Positions 17,598-27,006 of a DNA stretch of 64,000 nt are shown here, one piece after another. The stretch is taken from the NCBI RefSeq assembly GCF_003345655.1, contig NZ_QQOH01000003.1:186001-250000 (forward strand), given 5' to 3'. A program made the position numbers and the translations under genes. This DNA is from Motiliproteus coralliicola (GTDB lineage: Bacteria > Pseudomonadota > Gammaproteobacteria > Pseudomonadales > Balneatricaceae). The notes beneath the pieces were generated by a model. It was given only the letters and a program-made list of their open reading frames with translations, did no database searches and was not told the DNA's origin. Every line of letters starts with the position of its first letter. Position 1 is the stretch's first letter.

Positions 17598-18320
17598 TTA
17601 ATGTCTCTCTAGGCTACGCTGACACTCGGGGCATAATGTTGACCAGCTCCCATCCTGCTGCATCTGCCGCAGCACCTTCGCGAGTGGTGCAATCTGTGAC
17701 TGATGACGATGATGCAGCAATAAATACAGGTTGCTCTCAAGCAGTACCGCAGAGCGCTGTAAGCGTTGTCGTAACTCAGGCTCAAGCAACAGTGACAATG
17801 CTTGGTCCTCATATAGCAACACATCAAAGATCTGCAGTCGTATCAACTGGGCCATCTGGCCATCATCATGCAAAGGCACGGCACTACCGTAATACTCCGA
17901 CCGACTGTCGAATACCTGCCAGCCTGCCGGATAGGTTACCTGGTGGCCTTTAAGATCCTCCCAGTCAGCGATCTGCAAATCAGGATCGAGCGAATAGGCA
18001 TAGTAGCTGGAGCGATAAATAGGGACCGGTACCCGGATCAGGTTCGGATAGAGTTCATCCACACTGGAAGTACGCAAAAAGTGACCATCGACATGACCGC
18101 CGTCTGCCAGCATCAATCCTCGCTGCTCGGGATAGATCTCAACCTCGGCCTGTCGATCAAGACGTTTGAACGCCTCCTTCAGCAGCAGATCGACCTGACC
18201 CCGGCCATCCTGAGCGGAAAATGGGGGCTCGAGATAGCTGCTTAACCGAATAGGATCTGCAACCAGAGTGCCCTGGAATATGAGCATTAGGACCAACGCA
18301 ATCAGCGATCGAAAAAACAC
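17598..18320 (-). CDS. Periplasmic solute-binding-like protein (SBP family 3 type)
   Basis: A 240-residue protein with a signal peptide (first about 21 residues, ending LVADP) and the fold pattern of family 3 amino-acid-type binding proteins: LSSYLEPPFSAQDG near the N-terminus and ADWEDLKGHQVTYPAG at the domain boundary. Such short stand-alone forms are often sensory or accessory rather than transport proteins. It sits 3 bases upstream of the degenerate ABC gene and is surely co-transcribed with it. The GTG start at 18318-18320 lacks a strong ribosome site, so the exact start is uncertain. Confidence 0.75.
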   Translation of the reverse strand: MFFRSLIALVLMLIFQGTLVADPIRLSSYLEPPFSAQDGRGQVDLLLKEAFKRLDRQAEVEIYPEQRGLMLADGGHVDGHFLRTSSVDELYPNLIRVPVPIYRSSYYAYSLDPDLQIADWEDLKGHQVTYPAGWQVFDSRSEYYGSAVPLHDDGQMAQLIRLQIFDVLLYEDQALSLLLEPELRQRLQRSAVLLESNLYLLLHHRHQSQIAPLAKVLRQMQQDGSWSTLCPECQRSLERH

Positions 18321-18361
18321 TACAACCTAACCTAAGCAACTGAGCTCACGAAAAAATCAGC

Positions 18362-18389
18362 TTACACTAGCGGTGCCCTATATTATAGT
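18362..18389 (+). promoter_or_regulatory. Possible sigma70 promoter for glycosyltransferase operon
   Basis: TTACAC and TATAGT are separated by 16 bases, about 85 bases upstream of the first glycosyltransferase. An inverted repeat GGAGTCT/AGACTCC (18404-18445) follows in the leader. Confidence 0.4.
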
Positions 18390-18473
18390 TGCGCACGCCC
18401 CGAGGAGTCTGTGAAAAACCCTCCTAAGGCTTATTCGTAGACTCCCTAACCGATCTGATACGAGAGAATACCG

Positions 18474-19745
18474 TTGTCCTCCCAAATCGCCGTTGTCCTT
18501 AAAGGCTATCCGCGTCTGTCCGAAACCTTCATCGCTCAGGAGCTTTACCAACTGGAACAGCGAGGATTGAAGCTGATCATCGTATCCCTGCGCCACCCAA
18601 CCGATAAGGATATCCACCCGATCCACAAACAGATCCAGGCTCCGGTCCTCTATCTACCAGAGTATCTTCACCAGGAACCGTTACGGGTACTTCGCGGCTT
18701 GTTCAGCGCCCTGAAACGACCGGGGTTCGGACGCGCACTTCGTAGCTGGTGGAAGGACCTGCGTCGTGAGCCTAGCCGCAACCGGATTCGTCGTTTCGGA
18801 CAGGCATTGGTTCTCAGCCGCGAGCTGCCCGTCAGCGTGCAGCAACTCTATGCTCACTTTATCCATACCCCGGCCTCGGTGACCCGCTACTGCGCCCAGA
18901 TCAACGCCCTACCCTGGAGCGCCTCGGCCCACGCCAAGGATATCTGGACCCTGGAGGAGTGGGAGTTACGCGAAAAGCTGGCCGAGCTGGAGTGGCTGGT
19001 CACCTGCACCCGCGCCAACACCGAACACCTTCAAGGCCTGAGCGCCGACCCTACCAGGGTCGAACTGCTCTACCATGGGCTCGATTTCGATCGTTTTCCA
19101 GCCCCTGCTAACAACAAGCACCACGACGAGGAGCAGCCTCGCGATGGCTCCGATCAGCCGGTACGGTTAATCTCGGTGGGTCGAGCGGTGGAGAAAAAGG
19201 GCTACGACCACCTGCTCAATGCCCTGGCGGCGCTACCGCCGCAGCTGAACTGGCATTTCACCCATATCGGCGGCGGAACCCTGCTCAAACAGCTTCAGGC
19301 CCAGGCCAACGAATTAGGTTTGAGCGATCGGATCGACTGGCTCGGCGCACTACCGCAGCTGGAAGTGCTTGAGCGCTACCGCAACGCAGACCTGTTCGTA
19401 CTGGCCAGCCAGGTTATCGGCGATGGTGATCGCGACGGCTTGCCCAATGTGTTGATGGAAGCCCAAAGCCAGCGATTGTGCTGCCTGGCGACCAACATCT
19501 CCGGGATACCGGAGCTGATCGACCATCAACAAACCGGTCTGCTGGTAGAACAGCGCGACGTTGAAGGCCTCAGCGTTGCCCTGGAGCAATTGATTCGCCA
19601 ACCGGAGCTGCGTGACCAACTGGCCGAGGCTGGCTATCGACGGGTCACCGATGGTTTCTCGGTCCACCGAGGTATCGATCAGTTGATGCAGAAGTTCTCC
19701 CATCTGACGGCTGAAAAAAGCACCCAGCAGGACGGAGGTGCGTAA
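18474..19745 (+). CDS. GT4-type glycosyltransferase
   Basis: A 423-residue GT-B fold glycosyltransferase of the GT4 group: N-terminal acceptor domain with SETFIAQELYQLEQRG, C-terminal nucleotide-sugar domain with SVGRAVEKKGYDHLL and the EAQSQRLCCLATNISGIPE segment corresponding to the EX7E region. It transfers a sugar from a nucleotide donor; no membrane segment is seen, so it probably acts at the inner face of the membrane. The TTG start is supported by a GAGAGA ribosome site six bases upstream. First of three overlapping genes. Confidence 0.88.
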   Translation: MSSQIAVVLKGYPRLSETFIAQELYQLEQRGLKLIIVSLRHPTDKDIHPIHKQIQAPVLYLPEYLHQEPLRVLRGLFSALKRPGFGRALRSWWKDLRREPSRNRIRRFGQALVLSRELPVSVQQLYAHFIHTPASVTRYCAQINALPWSASAHAKDIWTLEEWELREKLAELEWLVTCTRANTEHLQGLSADPTRVELLYHGLDFDRFPAPANNKHHDEEQPRDGSDQPVRLISVGRAVEKKGYDHLLNALAALPPQLNWHFTHIGGGTLLKQLQAQANELGLSDRIDWLGALPQLEVLERYRNADLFVLASQVIGDGDRDGLPNVLMEAQSQRLCCLATNISGIPELIDHQQTGLLVEQRDVEGLSVALEQLIRQPELRDQLAEAGYRRVTDGFSVHRGIDQLMQKFSHLTAEKSTQQDGGA

Positions 19746-20989
19746 TGAGCCGGGGGCGTCACAGCCGCACTGAACCATCGGCCACGCCGATCGCGTTCTA
19801 CGCCCCGCTCAAGCCACCCTGTCACCCCAACCCATCCGGCGACCGACTGATCGCTCGCCTGATGCTGCAGGCATTGGCCGGAGCGGGGTTTGAGCCTCAG
19901 CTGGCAAGCCGCTTTCGCAGCCGGGAAGGCCAGGGAGACCCGATACGACAGCAGCGGCTTAAATCGGTGGCTCAACGTCTAGCCGATCGCTTGATCCGGC
20001 GCTACCGCAAACTCCCCGCCGATCAACGCCCGCGACTCTGGTTCAGCTATCACCTGTACCACAAAGCGCCGGACTGGATCGGACCCCGAGTCAGTCAGGC
20101 GCTGGGGATACCCTATGTGGTCGCCGAAGCCTCCTACGCCGCCAAACAGGCCAACGGCCCCTGGGCTAACGGGTTAGCCGATACCACCGCCGCGATCGAG
20201 CAGGCCGAGCTGATCCTCAGCCTCAATCCCCAGGATGACGAAGGGCTGCGCCAATGTCGCGCCGATGCCCCAATCCGCCGGCTCTATCCCTTTGTTCCCG
20301 GCGTCTGCGACTCCGCCGTGGAAAACCCACGAGAACAGCTGGCCCAACGCCTACAGCTGGACCCCGATAGCCGCTGGTTGATCTGCGTTGCGATGATGCG
20401 ACCCGGCGACAAGCTGCATTCATTTCAGTTGCTGGCGGATTCGCTGCAACAGCTGCCAACCCAAGATTCTGCGAGCTCCAACTCAACACTGGCCCAGCCC
20501 TGGCAACTCCTGGTTGTGGGCGATGGCAGAGCCCGCAATCAGGTCGAGCAGTTGTTTGCCCCGCTGCAATCCCGGGTTCGGTTTTTAGGCCGTCTACAAC
20601 CCTCCCAGATCGAGCCGCTGCTGCAAGCCAGTGATCTTTACGTCTGGCCGGCAGTCAACGAAGCCTTTGGCATGGCTCTATTGGAAGCGTTACAGGCAGG
20701 CACTCCGGTGCTGGCCGGCGATGAAGGGGGCGTTTCCTCACTGGTTGAAAACGGCAACAATGGCTGGCTGACACCGGCCCGTGATAGCAACGCCTTTGCC
20801 CAGACGCTTCAGCAATTGCTGCAACAACCCGAACGACTGACCGAAGCTGGAACAAACGCCCGCGAACGGGTGGATCGGTACCATAGTCTGCATGCCGCCG
20901 GTCAACGCTTACAGCGACTGCTGATGCCGTTGATCAGCCCAACAGCAGCGGGCTCTCAATCTGATACCAGGAAGCCAAGCGATGCTTGA
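19745..20989 (+). CDS. GT4-type glycosyltransferase
   Basis: A 414-residue second GT4-like enzyme. The C-terminal donor-binding half is typical (VVGDGRARNQVEQLF, then EAFGMALLEALQAGTPVLAG with the EX7E pair). The N-terminal half is divergent. It overlaps the preceding glycosyltransferase by one base and the phosphatase by 8 bases, so all three are one translational unit. Acceptor and donor are unknown. Confidence 0.87.
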   Translation: MSRGRHSRTEPSATPIAFYAPLKPPCHPNPSGDRLIARLMLQALAGAGFEPQLASRFRSREGQGDPIRQQRLKSVAQRLADRLIRRYRKLPADQRPRLWFSYHLYHKAPDWIGPRVSQALGIPYVVAEASYAAKQANGPWANGLADTTAAIEQAELILSLNPQDDEGLRQCRADAPIRRLYPFVPGVCDSAVENPREQLAQRLQLDPDSRWLICVAMMRPGDKLHSFQLLADSLQQLPTQDSASSNSTLAQPWQLLVVGDGRARNQVEQLFAPLQSRVRFLGRLQPSQIEPLLQASDLYVWPAVNEAFGMALLEALQAGTPVLAGDEGGVSSLVENGNNGWLTPARDSNAFAQTLQQLLQQPERLTEAGTNARERVDRYHSLHAAGQRLQRLLMPLISPTAAGSQSDTRKPSDA

Positions 20990-21581
20990 ACTGTTACTGA
21001 TTCGCCACGCGGCAACCGAATGGAACGCCGAAAAGAAGCTGCAGGGACGCCGTGACATCCCGCTCAGCCAGCTCGGCCGCGACAGCCTAAGCCAACGCGC
21101 TATCCCTCCCGAGCTGCGTGAGCGAGACTGGTTCTGTAGCCCGCTGCTTCGAACCCAACAAACGGCAGAGCTGCTGGGTATCCCGCACCCCAGCCTGAGC
21201 GACAGCTGGATCGAAATGGACTGGGGCGACTGGGAAGGTCGACGGATCACCGAACTACGCCAACAGCAGCCGCAACTGATGAAGATCCAGGAGCAACGCG
21301 GCCTGGACATGACCCCGCCCGGCGGCGAATGTCCGCGTCAGGTGCGTCAACGCATAGGTGCCTGGCTCGCCAGCCAAGACCCGCAGGACTCTCTGAAGCG
21401 CATCGGCGTAGTGACCCATAAAGGCGTGATCCGCGCCCTACTCAGTGATGCGCTAGAGTGGGATATGCTGGCCAAATGCCCGATCAAGCAGGACTGGCAA
21501 TGCGCGCTGCTGCTGCATTACCAACAGGGCAAACTGACGCTCCAGCAGCACAACATCAGCCTGCTGACCGACGCTGATTGA
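20982..21581 (+). CDS. Histidine phosphatase family protein
   Basis: A 199-residue phosphoglycerate-mutase-like phosphatase. The phospho-accepting motif is LIRHAATEWN (RHG variant with Ala) at residues 6-15, with a second catalytic His in VTHKGVIRAL and an acidic WGDWEG segment. Family members remove phosphate from small molecules such as sugar phosphates or alpha-ribazole phosphate. Its 8-base overlap with a glycosyltransferase suggests a sugar-phosphate or lipid-phosphate intermediate in glycan assembly (inference). Confidence 0.87.
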   Translation: MLELLLIRHAATEWNAEKKLQGRRDIPLSQLGRDSLSQRAIPPELRERDWFCSPLLRTQQTAELLGIPHPSLSDSWIEMDWGDWEGRRITELRQQQPQLMKIQEQRGLDMTPPGGECPRQVRQRIGAWLASQDPQDSLKRIGVVTHKGVIRALLSDALEWDMLAKCPIKQDWQCALLLHYQQGKLTLQQHNISLLTDAD

Positions 21582-21596
21582 AAACAAACGCGTTGA

Positions 21597-22382
21597 TCAA
21601 CCTGCCGGATTGAACAGCTCGGCACCGGTAAGCCACCGCACCGGCTGATCATCCAAGAAGCCGAACAGGCGTTCCAGAAAATCCCAACAACCCTCATCAT
21701 GGGCCAGGTGGTGGCTCATCAGCCCGGTGGCCTCCTGCGGGTCCACCTCTGCCAGTCGTCGCTGGCGCAGATGGTTGATCAGCTGTCCCAGCACCTGGGC
21801 ATCACCAGCAAAACAGCGGCCCTCGCGCCAGTTGATCAGATCGATATGGACATGGTTAAGCCGCAAACCGGACGCGACCTCAGCCTGCCGAGGCCCCAAC
21901 GTCGATAGACCGACAAAGTCTTGGGACTGGAGCTGATCCACCAACGCTTCACTGAGGCGGTTCCAGGGTGGAACCAGGGCCGGAACAAAGGCTTGCCCCA
22001 ACAGCTGAGTCAGGCGCACCCTACCCCGGGATAACTGCTCCATGATATCGGACAGCGGTCGATCATCGCCCAGCTCACACTTACGCTTGGAAGCCGGCGC
22101 GTGGTTCTGGTGGCTGTAGCCGTGCTGCAGCGCCTGCAGCCTGGGTGTAAATTGGAACAACGGCCGCAGACTTTCATCGGCACCGGCGGGAATAACGGCC
22201 AGAGATAGCGGTATCGCAAACTCACGACTGAGTCGGCATAGCCGCTGCAAAGCCTCGCTATCCTGCTCAGCATCATCATCGCGCCACCACAGGGTCGGCG
22301 TCCGGTCTAGCGCTCGCCAACAGTCCAGCTCATCGGCTAACAGCTGCCAACTCTGGCTGTCATCAATCGGCGTTGGATTCAT
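21597..22382 (-). CDS. Polysaccharide deacetylase-like (NodB-type) protein
   Basis: A 261-residue cytosolic-looking protein with NodB-like features: WWRDDDAEQDS (metal/catalytic Asp cluster near residue 35), LSLAVIPAG, and HGYSHQNH corresponding to the HxxxH metal ligands. Enzymes of this class remove N- or O-acetyl groups from polysaccharides. No signal peptide is present, which is unusual for an enzyme acting on exported polymer and suggests a cytoplasmic lipid-linked or nucleotide-sugar substrate. A GAGG ribosome site supports the start. Its stop faces the phosphatase gene convergently, 15 bases away. Confidence 0.75.
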   Translation of the reverse strand: MNPTPIDDSQSWQLLADELDCWRALDRTPTLWWRDDDAEQDSEALQRLCRLSREFAIPLSLAVIPAGADESLRPLFQFTPRLQALQHGYSHQNHAPASKRKCELGDDRPLSDIMEQLSRGRVRLTQLLGQAFVPALVPPWNRLSEALVDQLQSQDFVGLSTLGPRQAEVASGLRLNHVHIDLINWREGRCFAGDAQVLGQLINHLRQRRLAEVDPQEATGLMSHHLAHDEGCWDFLERLFGFLDDQPVRWLTGAELFNPAG

Positions 22383-22411
22383 CGTCGCCTCGGAAAATGA
22401 TCAGAAAACGG

Positions 22412-23608
22412 TTACTTGTCGAGAGTTTCGAACAACTGCTGCAAGATAGACGCGGACTTCGCGGCACCGTTGCAGTCGAGTTGAAAATTATTACCGGCAG
22501 GCGCGTTCAGGGCTTTGATGATTGCTGCGCAGACCGCCTCAGGGCCTAATTGAGCTTCGCTGACCCACTGACACAGCCCCAGCTCCGCCAAACGTTCGGT
22601 TCGGGCTCGTTGCTCTGTTTCACTGCTGCCTTCGAAGGGCACCACCACGGCTCGCGGGCGCGCAGACAGAAGATCCATCAGGGTGTTGTAGCCCCCTTGA
22701 GAGATCGACAGCCGACAAGCTTTGAGCAGATCGACAAAGTCCGGACGCAGCGGTTCCAGAATCACTCGATAGCGATCAGGATCGGCCGCCTGGGCCAGCT
22801 GCTGGAGTTGCTCGGTTTGCTGCGTGGTCATGTTCGGCCCCAACAACAGTCGCCAACACACCGGCCCATTGCCACTCAACGCCTGGGCAAGCTCGGGCAA
22901 CTTCAGCGCCTCCAAGCAAGCTTTCATCAAACTGAACCCAACCGCACCGCCACCAGCAGACACCAACACCTCATTACTACTGCCACCGTCTTTGTTATCG
23001 AATGAGCCGGGCGATTCGGTCACATAACCGGTGTAATGTAGCTTGTCGGAAAGCTCGGTGCTACGCGGGAAGGAGTCATGCAGCGGAATAAAGGCCGGAT
23101 CACCGTGAACCAGCACCGCATCAAAGTGGGCCTCGATCAGATCCAGGCTCTCCTGCTCCCGCTCAGGCTTGCGGCGTTGGAGGATATCGCGGATAGAACA
23201 GACCCGAACAGGCGGTTTATCGAGCTGCCCGGCACGGATCAACAGCGGTTTCAGCTCCCAACGCAGCTGGCGACGGCCGAACGGGTAGTTTTCGATCACC
23301 AGCAGATCCGGCTGGGTCTTCTCCATCGCCTGCAGCAACTGCTGACGGCGACGTTGTTTGAACGCGTCACTCAGCGGTTGGCCCTGCTGGTCAACCAGGC
23401 CGGAGAAGGCGGCATCGCTGGCCCGTACCGGCGGTAGCTGTATCAGCTCGGCGCCATCAAAACCAAACTGTTCGACGGCTTCTCCACCACTGACCACACT
23501 CACCTGCAGTCCGGCATCCAGCCAGCCGCGCACCAGCAGTGAGGCCCGCTTGATATGGCCGATACCCAGCAGATGTTGAACGTAGAACAGAACCCGGGGC
23601 GAGCTCAT
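22412..23608 (-). CDS. MurG-like (GT28-type) glycosyltransferase
   Basis: A 398-residue GT-B protein. The N-terminus VLFYVQHLLGIGHIKRASLL matches the glycine-rich start of MurG-like proteins and ISQGGYNTLMDLL matches their C-terminal donor-binding GGxxT motif. No membrane segment. It overlaps the next MurG-like gene (23605-24819) by 4 bases; the two proteins share the same layout and are probably ancient paralogues. Likely acts on a lipid-linked or nucleotide sugar at the inner membrane face. Confidence 0.85.
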   Translation of the reverse strand: MSSPRVLFYVQHLLGIGHIKRASLLVRGWLDAGLQVSVVSGGEAVEQFGFDGAELIQLPPVRASDAAFSGLVDQQGQPLSDAFKQRRRQQLLQAMEKTQPDLLVIENYPFGRRQLRWELKPLLIRAGQLDKPPVRVCSIRDILQRRKPEREQESLDLIEAHFDAVLVHGDPAFIPLHDSFPRSTELSDKLHYTGYVTESPGSFDNKDGGSSNEVLVSAGGGAVGFSLMKACLEALKLPELAQALSGNGPVCWRLLLGPNMTTQQTEQLQQLAQAADPDRYRVILEPLRPDFVDLLKACRLSISQGGYNTLMDLLSARPRAVVVPFEGSSETEQRARTERLAELGLCQWVSEAQLGPEAVCAAIIKALNAPAGNNFQLDCNGAAKSASILQQLFETLDK

Positions 23609-24819
23609 GATCGAGGCATCAACGCCAGTGCCCGCTGACAGACCTTATCGAGGCCGTTGAGGAAACAATCTGCCACCAGCTCACGCGGCGGAGACTGCTT
23701 TAACAACGCCTGTAATGCGCGATGCATCTCTGTCGCATCGATCCCCTTGCGAGGATCCAACAGGCTGACCAGCCCCAGATCACTGGCTTTCTCGGCACGA
23801 ATCAACTGCTCTTCCCGGGGGCGGGTTCTGGGGATCAACAGGGCCGGTTTGTTAAACGACAGAATCTCGCAGAAGGTGTTGTACCCTCCCATAGCCACCA
23901 CGGCAGCGGCATTGTCGATTAACGACTCCATCCGGTTATCGAAGGTTACCAGGCTGGCATTCTCAATCCGGCTGATCCGCTCCCGAAATGCCTGCTGTTC
24001 CGCCAGCGCCATAAACGGGCCGAGCACAAACAGGCCATGGGGCAGACTGCTCGAATCTAACTCGTAGGCACGCAGCGCCCAATCAACCATTTCAACGCCG
24101 TCACCCCCGCCACCCGGCGTGATCAGCAGATAGTTCTGCGGCACTCCGAGCAGATGTTTGGAAGGTACTGATTCGGGAACTTCTCGCTGCAGATAACCGG
24201 TATAGTGGGTCATCTGCTCGATTTGCGCCGGCAGCCCTAGCCCTTCAAGGGGGTTGCCCATCGAGCGGTCACCGTATACCCAGACCTCGTTGTAGTATTC
24301 CTGCAAAGCCGCGCCAGCCCCCTTGGACTCCCACTCCGGGCGCAGCAGATGGGGAGCATCGAGCACATCCCGGATCCCCAGCACCGTGGCTACACCTTTC
24401 TGTTTCAGTAGCTTGAGAGTGCTTTCGACCTCGCCTTTAAGGCCCAGGGGTTCTTTATCAACGAGAAACAGATCCGGCTCGAAAGCTTCGGCGGTATGCA
24501 GGATAATCGACTCACGTAGCTTAAGGGTATGCTGCAGGTCGATATGCAACCCCAGTGACGTGTATTCACCGTTGTGGAGTTTGATCACGCCGGGTATACG
24601 GACAAAGTCGACCCGGGCTTTAAAATCGAAGCGGCCGATAATCGGCGATCCGGTCAGGATCAATACCGACAAGCCCTTGTACTGCTCCACCAAGGCGTGG
24701 GCGAGGGTACGACAGCGGCGCAGATGCCCCAACCCGAAGGTGTCGTGGCTGTAGATCAACACCCGGGCGTTATCGAGTTTATCCGGCAGCGGGGAATCGG
24801 CCATCTTACTGCAATCCAT
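23605..24819 (-). CDS. MurG-like (GT28-type) glycosyltransferase
   Basis: A 404-residue paralogue of the adjacent gene: RVLIYSHDTFGLGHLRRC at the start and VAMGGYNTFCEIL in the donor domain, with LLITPGGGGDG between the two halves. First gene of the minus-strand trio (GT, GT, deacetylase). The start may be either of two nearby ATGs (24817-24819, or five codons later). It is divergent from the cyclase at 24980, sharing a promoter region of about 160 bases. Confidence 0.85.
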   Translation of the reverse strand: MDCSKMADSPLPDKLDNARVLIYSHDTFGLGHLRRCRTLAHALVEQYKGLSVLILTGSPIIGRFDFKARVDFVRIPGVIKLHNGEYTSLGLHIDLQHTLKLRESIILHTAEAFEPDLFLVDKEPLGLKGEVESTLKLLKQKGVATVLGIRDVLDAPHLLRPEWESKGAGAALQEYYNEVWVYGDRSMGNPLEGLGLPAQIEQMTHYTGYLQREVPESVPSKHLLGVPQNYLLITPGGGGDGVEMVDWALRAYELDSSSLPHGLFVLGPFMALAEQQAFRERISRIENASLVTFDNRMESLIDNAAAVVAMGGYNTFCEILSFNKPALLIPRTRPREEQLIRAEKASDLGLVSLLDPRKGIDATEMHRALQALLKQSPPRELVADCFLNGLDKVCQRALALMPRS

Positions 24820-24979
24820 CCACAGAGAAACGGCAATCTTAGTGGATCAACAGGGCCTTTACAAACACACAGACTGCCTCTCAAGAACCAAAGTATCTGC
24901 TGAAAACTTCCACAGGAACAGTAACATCCACCTAGCTCCATCGTCTAAGCTCAGCACACCGGAACGGACGGAAGCCAAC

Positions 24980-26347
24980 ATGACCCTTACCACGGAAAAC
25001 TCCAAGTCGACACAGGATCTGCATTCGCGCATGACGGCCACCCGTGCCAGCCAACTGACCGGTCGCTTGAAGCAATCTTTGATCCAACATCAAGCCGGTA
25101 GTGAACGCCTAGTGGCCTGGGTGCAATTCTTCGTGGTAGTCACCTTCTCGCTACTCTATTCACTGGCCCCGAAAACCTTTACCTCTGAAGCCGAGTTCGC
25201 ACCGGTACCCTGGGTATTGGGCGCCTACTTTTCGTTCACCGTACTGCATCTGTATGTCTGCTACCGCCGTCTGCCACCGGACTGGTTCACCTATCTGTCG
25301 ATCGCCGTCGACATGGCGCTGATCTATGTTCTGATCTGGAGTTTTCATCTGCAGTACATGCAGCCGCCGTCGTTTTACCTCAAGGCACCGACGCTACTGT
25401 ATGTGTTTATCTTTATCGCGCTACGAACGCTACGCTTTGAGGTCAAGTTCATCCTGTTTGCCGGCGGTTCGGCAATCTTTGGCTGGATTCTGATGATCCT
25501 GTATGTCTTTACCGCCGACCCCGGTAACACCATGGTCACCAAGGACTATGTGCAGTATCTGACCTCCAACAGCATGCTGCTCGGTGCCGAGTTCGACAAA
25601 ATCATCAGCATGCTGATCGTGACATTGGTACTGGCCACCGCCGTTCATCGCAGCAAACGCCTGCTGTTGAATTCGATTATCGAAACCCGGATGGCGGAAG
25701 ACCTGTCGCACTTTGTTCCCGATCAGGTACTGCACGATCTGAGTCACAGCGACGACGCCCCCCGAGCCGGTCAGGCCAGCCGCTTCCAGGCTGGAGTGCT
25801 GTTCATCGATATCGCCAATTTCACCAGCATCAGCGAGAAATTCAGCCCCGAACAGCTGGTCTCGACCTTGAATGACTACTTCACCGAGGTCGGCGCGATC
25901 ATGGAGCGTAACGGCGGCACCATCAACCAGTTCCAGGGCGACGCAATCCTGGCCAGCTTCGAGCAGTCCCACGATGGCCTCAACAGCTCCGAATGTGCCA
26001 TCAAGACCGCACTGGAGATCCAGCAACGGCTTGAACAGGCCCGTTTCGGCGATCAGCAGCTCAAGCTAAGCAGCCGCATCGGTATCAACAGCGGCGAGGT
26101 AGTCGGTGGAATGATGGGATCGCGGAACCGGCTGATCTATACCGTCCACGGCGACGTCGTCAACCTGGCGGCCCGGTTGGAGCAGCATAATAAACAGGTC
26201 GGCAGTGATATTTTGGTCTCGCGCGATACCCGACTGGCCTGCCGTGACGGTCTGTTTGAGTTTCACCCCGAGGGCGAGGTCAAAGTGAAGGGGCGGGATG
26301 CCATTACCCGGATCTACTCGGTCAAGTCACCGGATACGCAGAGTTAA
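24980..26347 (+). CDS. Multi-pass membrane class III adenylate/guanylate cyclase
   Basis: About 455 residues. Five or six predicted membrane helices (roughly residues 45-215) precede a class III cyclase domain of about 180 residues: LFIDIANFTSISE and QFQGDAILAS carry the metal Asp residues, VNLAARLEQHN the transition-state Asn/Arg. As in the other cyclase of this window, Gln occupies the usual substrate-specifying Lys position. The ATG at 24980 has a GGAAG ribosome site; an upstream in-frame GTG at 24842 is less likely. Its stop codon overlaps the convergent HD gene by 4 bases. It may produce the ligand of the cNMP-binding protein at 27007-27495. Confidence 0.86.
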   Translation: MTLTTENSKSTQDLHSRMTATRASQLTGRLKQSLIQHQAGSERLVAWVQFFVVVTFSLLYSLAPKTFTSEAEFAPVPWVLGAYFSFTVLHLYVCYRRLPPDWFTYLSIAVDMALIYVLIWSFHLQYMQPPSFYLKAPTLLYVFIFIALRTLRFEVKFILFAGGSAIFGWILMILYVFTADPGNTMVTKDYVQYLTSNSMLLGAEFDKIISMLIVTLVLATAVHRSKRLLLNSIIETRMAEDLSHFVPDQVLHDLSHSDDAPRAGQASRFQAGVLFIDIANFTSISEKFSPEQLVSTLNDYFTEVGAIMERNGGTINQFQGDAILASFEQSHDGLNSSECAIKTALEIQQRLEQARFGDQQLKLSSRIGINSGEVVGGMMGSRNRLIYTVHGDVVNLAARLEQHNKQVGSDILVSRDTRLACRDGLFEFHPEGEVKVKGRDAITRIYSVKSPDTQS

Positions 26348-27006
26348 CCCGCCAGGCTTTCGGGAGCATCCTGGCATTCCGGGCGCGCTTCCAAGAGTTC
26401 AATCAGCTGGATGATATTCTGCCTAGCCGCCGGTTCATGGTCGGCCCGGAACTGGGCATGGTGATACAGCTGCGGCCGCCGGATCAGTTCGCGTAAGAAC
26501 TCCAATTGACCTCTATAGTCGCAGGCTGGGTTAACCAACTGCCTCTCTTCCTGACAACGGACAGTATCGCGAAGATACTCTGCCCAAGGGCGGGCAAAAC
26601 TGGCCAGGTCGATATCCAGCATCAACGCCTGCTCCGGATCATCGACCGGAGTTTGGTGAGTGGTCAGCGCAATCATGGTACAGATCTTGTCCAGCCGTTG
26701 CGGTGCCATCCGGTCCTGCGCCAGCTCTCGTAATAGCGCTGCTCCGCGCTCTTCGTGCCCCTTGGGATCAGGTCCGTAACAGGCATCATGGAACCAGATC
26801 GCCAGTTCCACCGCGTCCGGATCTTCAATGGTCTGGCGGTAGCGGTCCAGCCATAACAGGCACTGCTCGATATGGCTACCATCGTGATAACGGCGACAAG
26901 GCTCGCTGTAGTTGGCCTTCAGACGATCAAAAACCGCCTCACCATCGGACTCCTGGTCGGGATTGAGATTGCGCATCCACAGCTGACCAAAACGATAGGC
27001 ATCCAT
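26344..27006 (-). CDS. Predicted HD-superfamily metal-dependent phosphohydrolase
   Basis: A 220-residue protein with the HD fold pattern of the N-methyl-D-aspartate-receptor-subunit-like group: RRYHDGSHIEQ near residue 40, the HD pair in AIWFHDACYGPD, and a later Asp in LMLDIDLASFARP. HD enzymes cleave phosphoester bonds in nucleotides; the substrate here is unknown. It directly abuts the cNMP-binding gene upstream (one-base junction 27006/27007) and is co-transcribed with it. Confidence 0.85.
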   Translation of the reverse strand: MDAYRFGQLWMRNLNPDQESDGEAVFDRLKANYSEPCRRYHDGSHIEQCLLWLDRYRQTIEDPDAVELAIWFHDACYGPDPKGHEERGAALLRELAQDRMAPQRLDKICTMIALTTHQTPVDDPEQALMLDIDLASFARPWAEYLRDTVRCQEERQLVNPACDYRGQLEFLRELIRRPQLYHHAQFRADHEPAARQNIIQLIELLEARPECQDAPESLAG

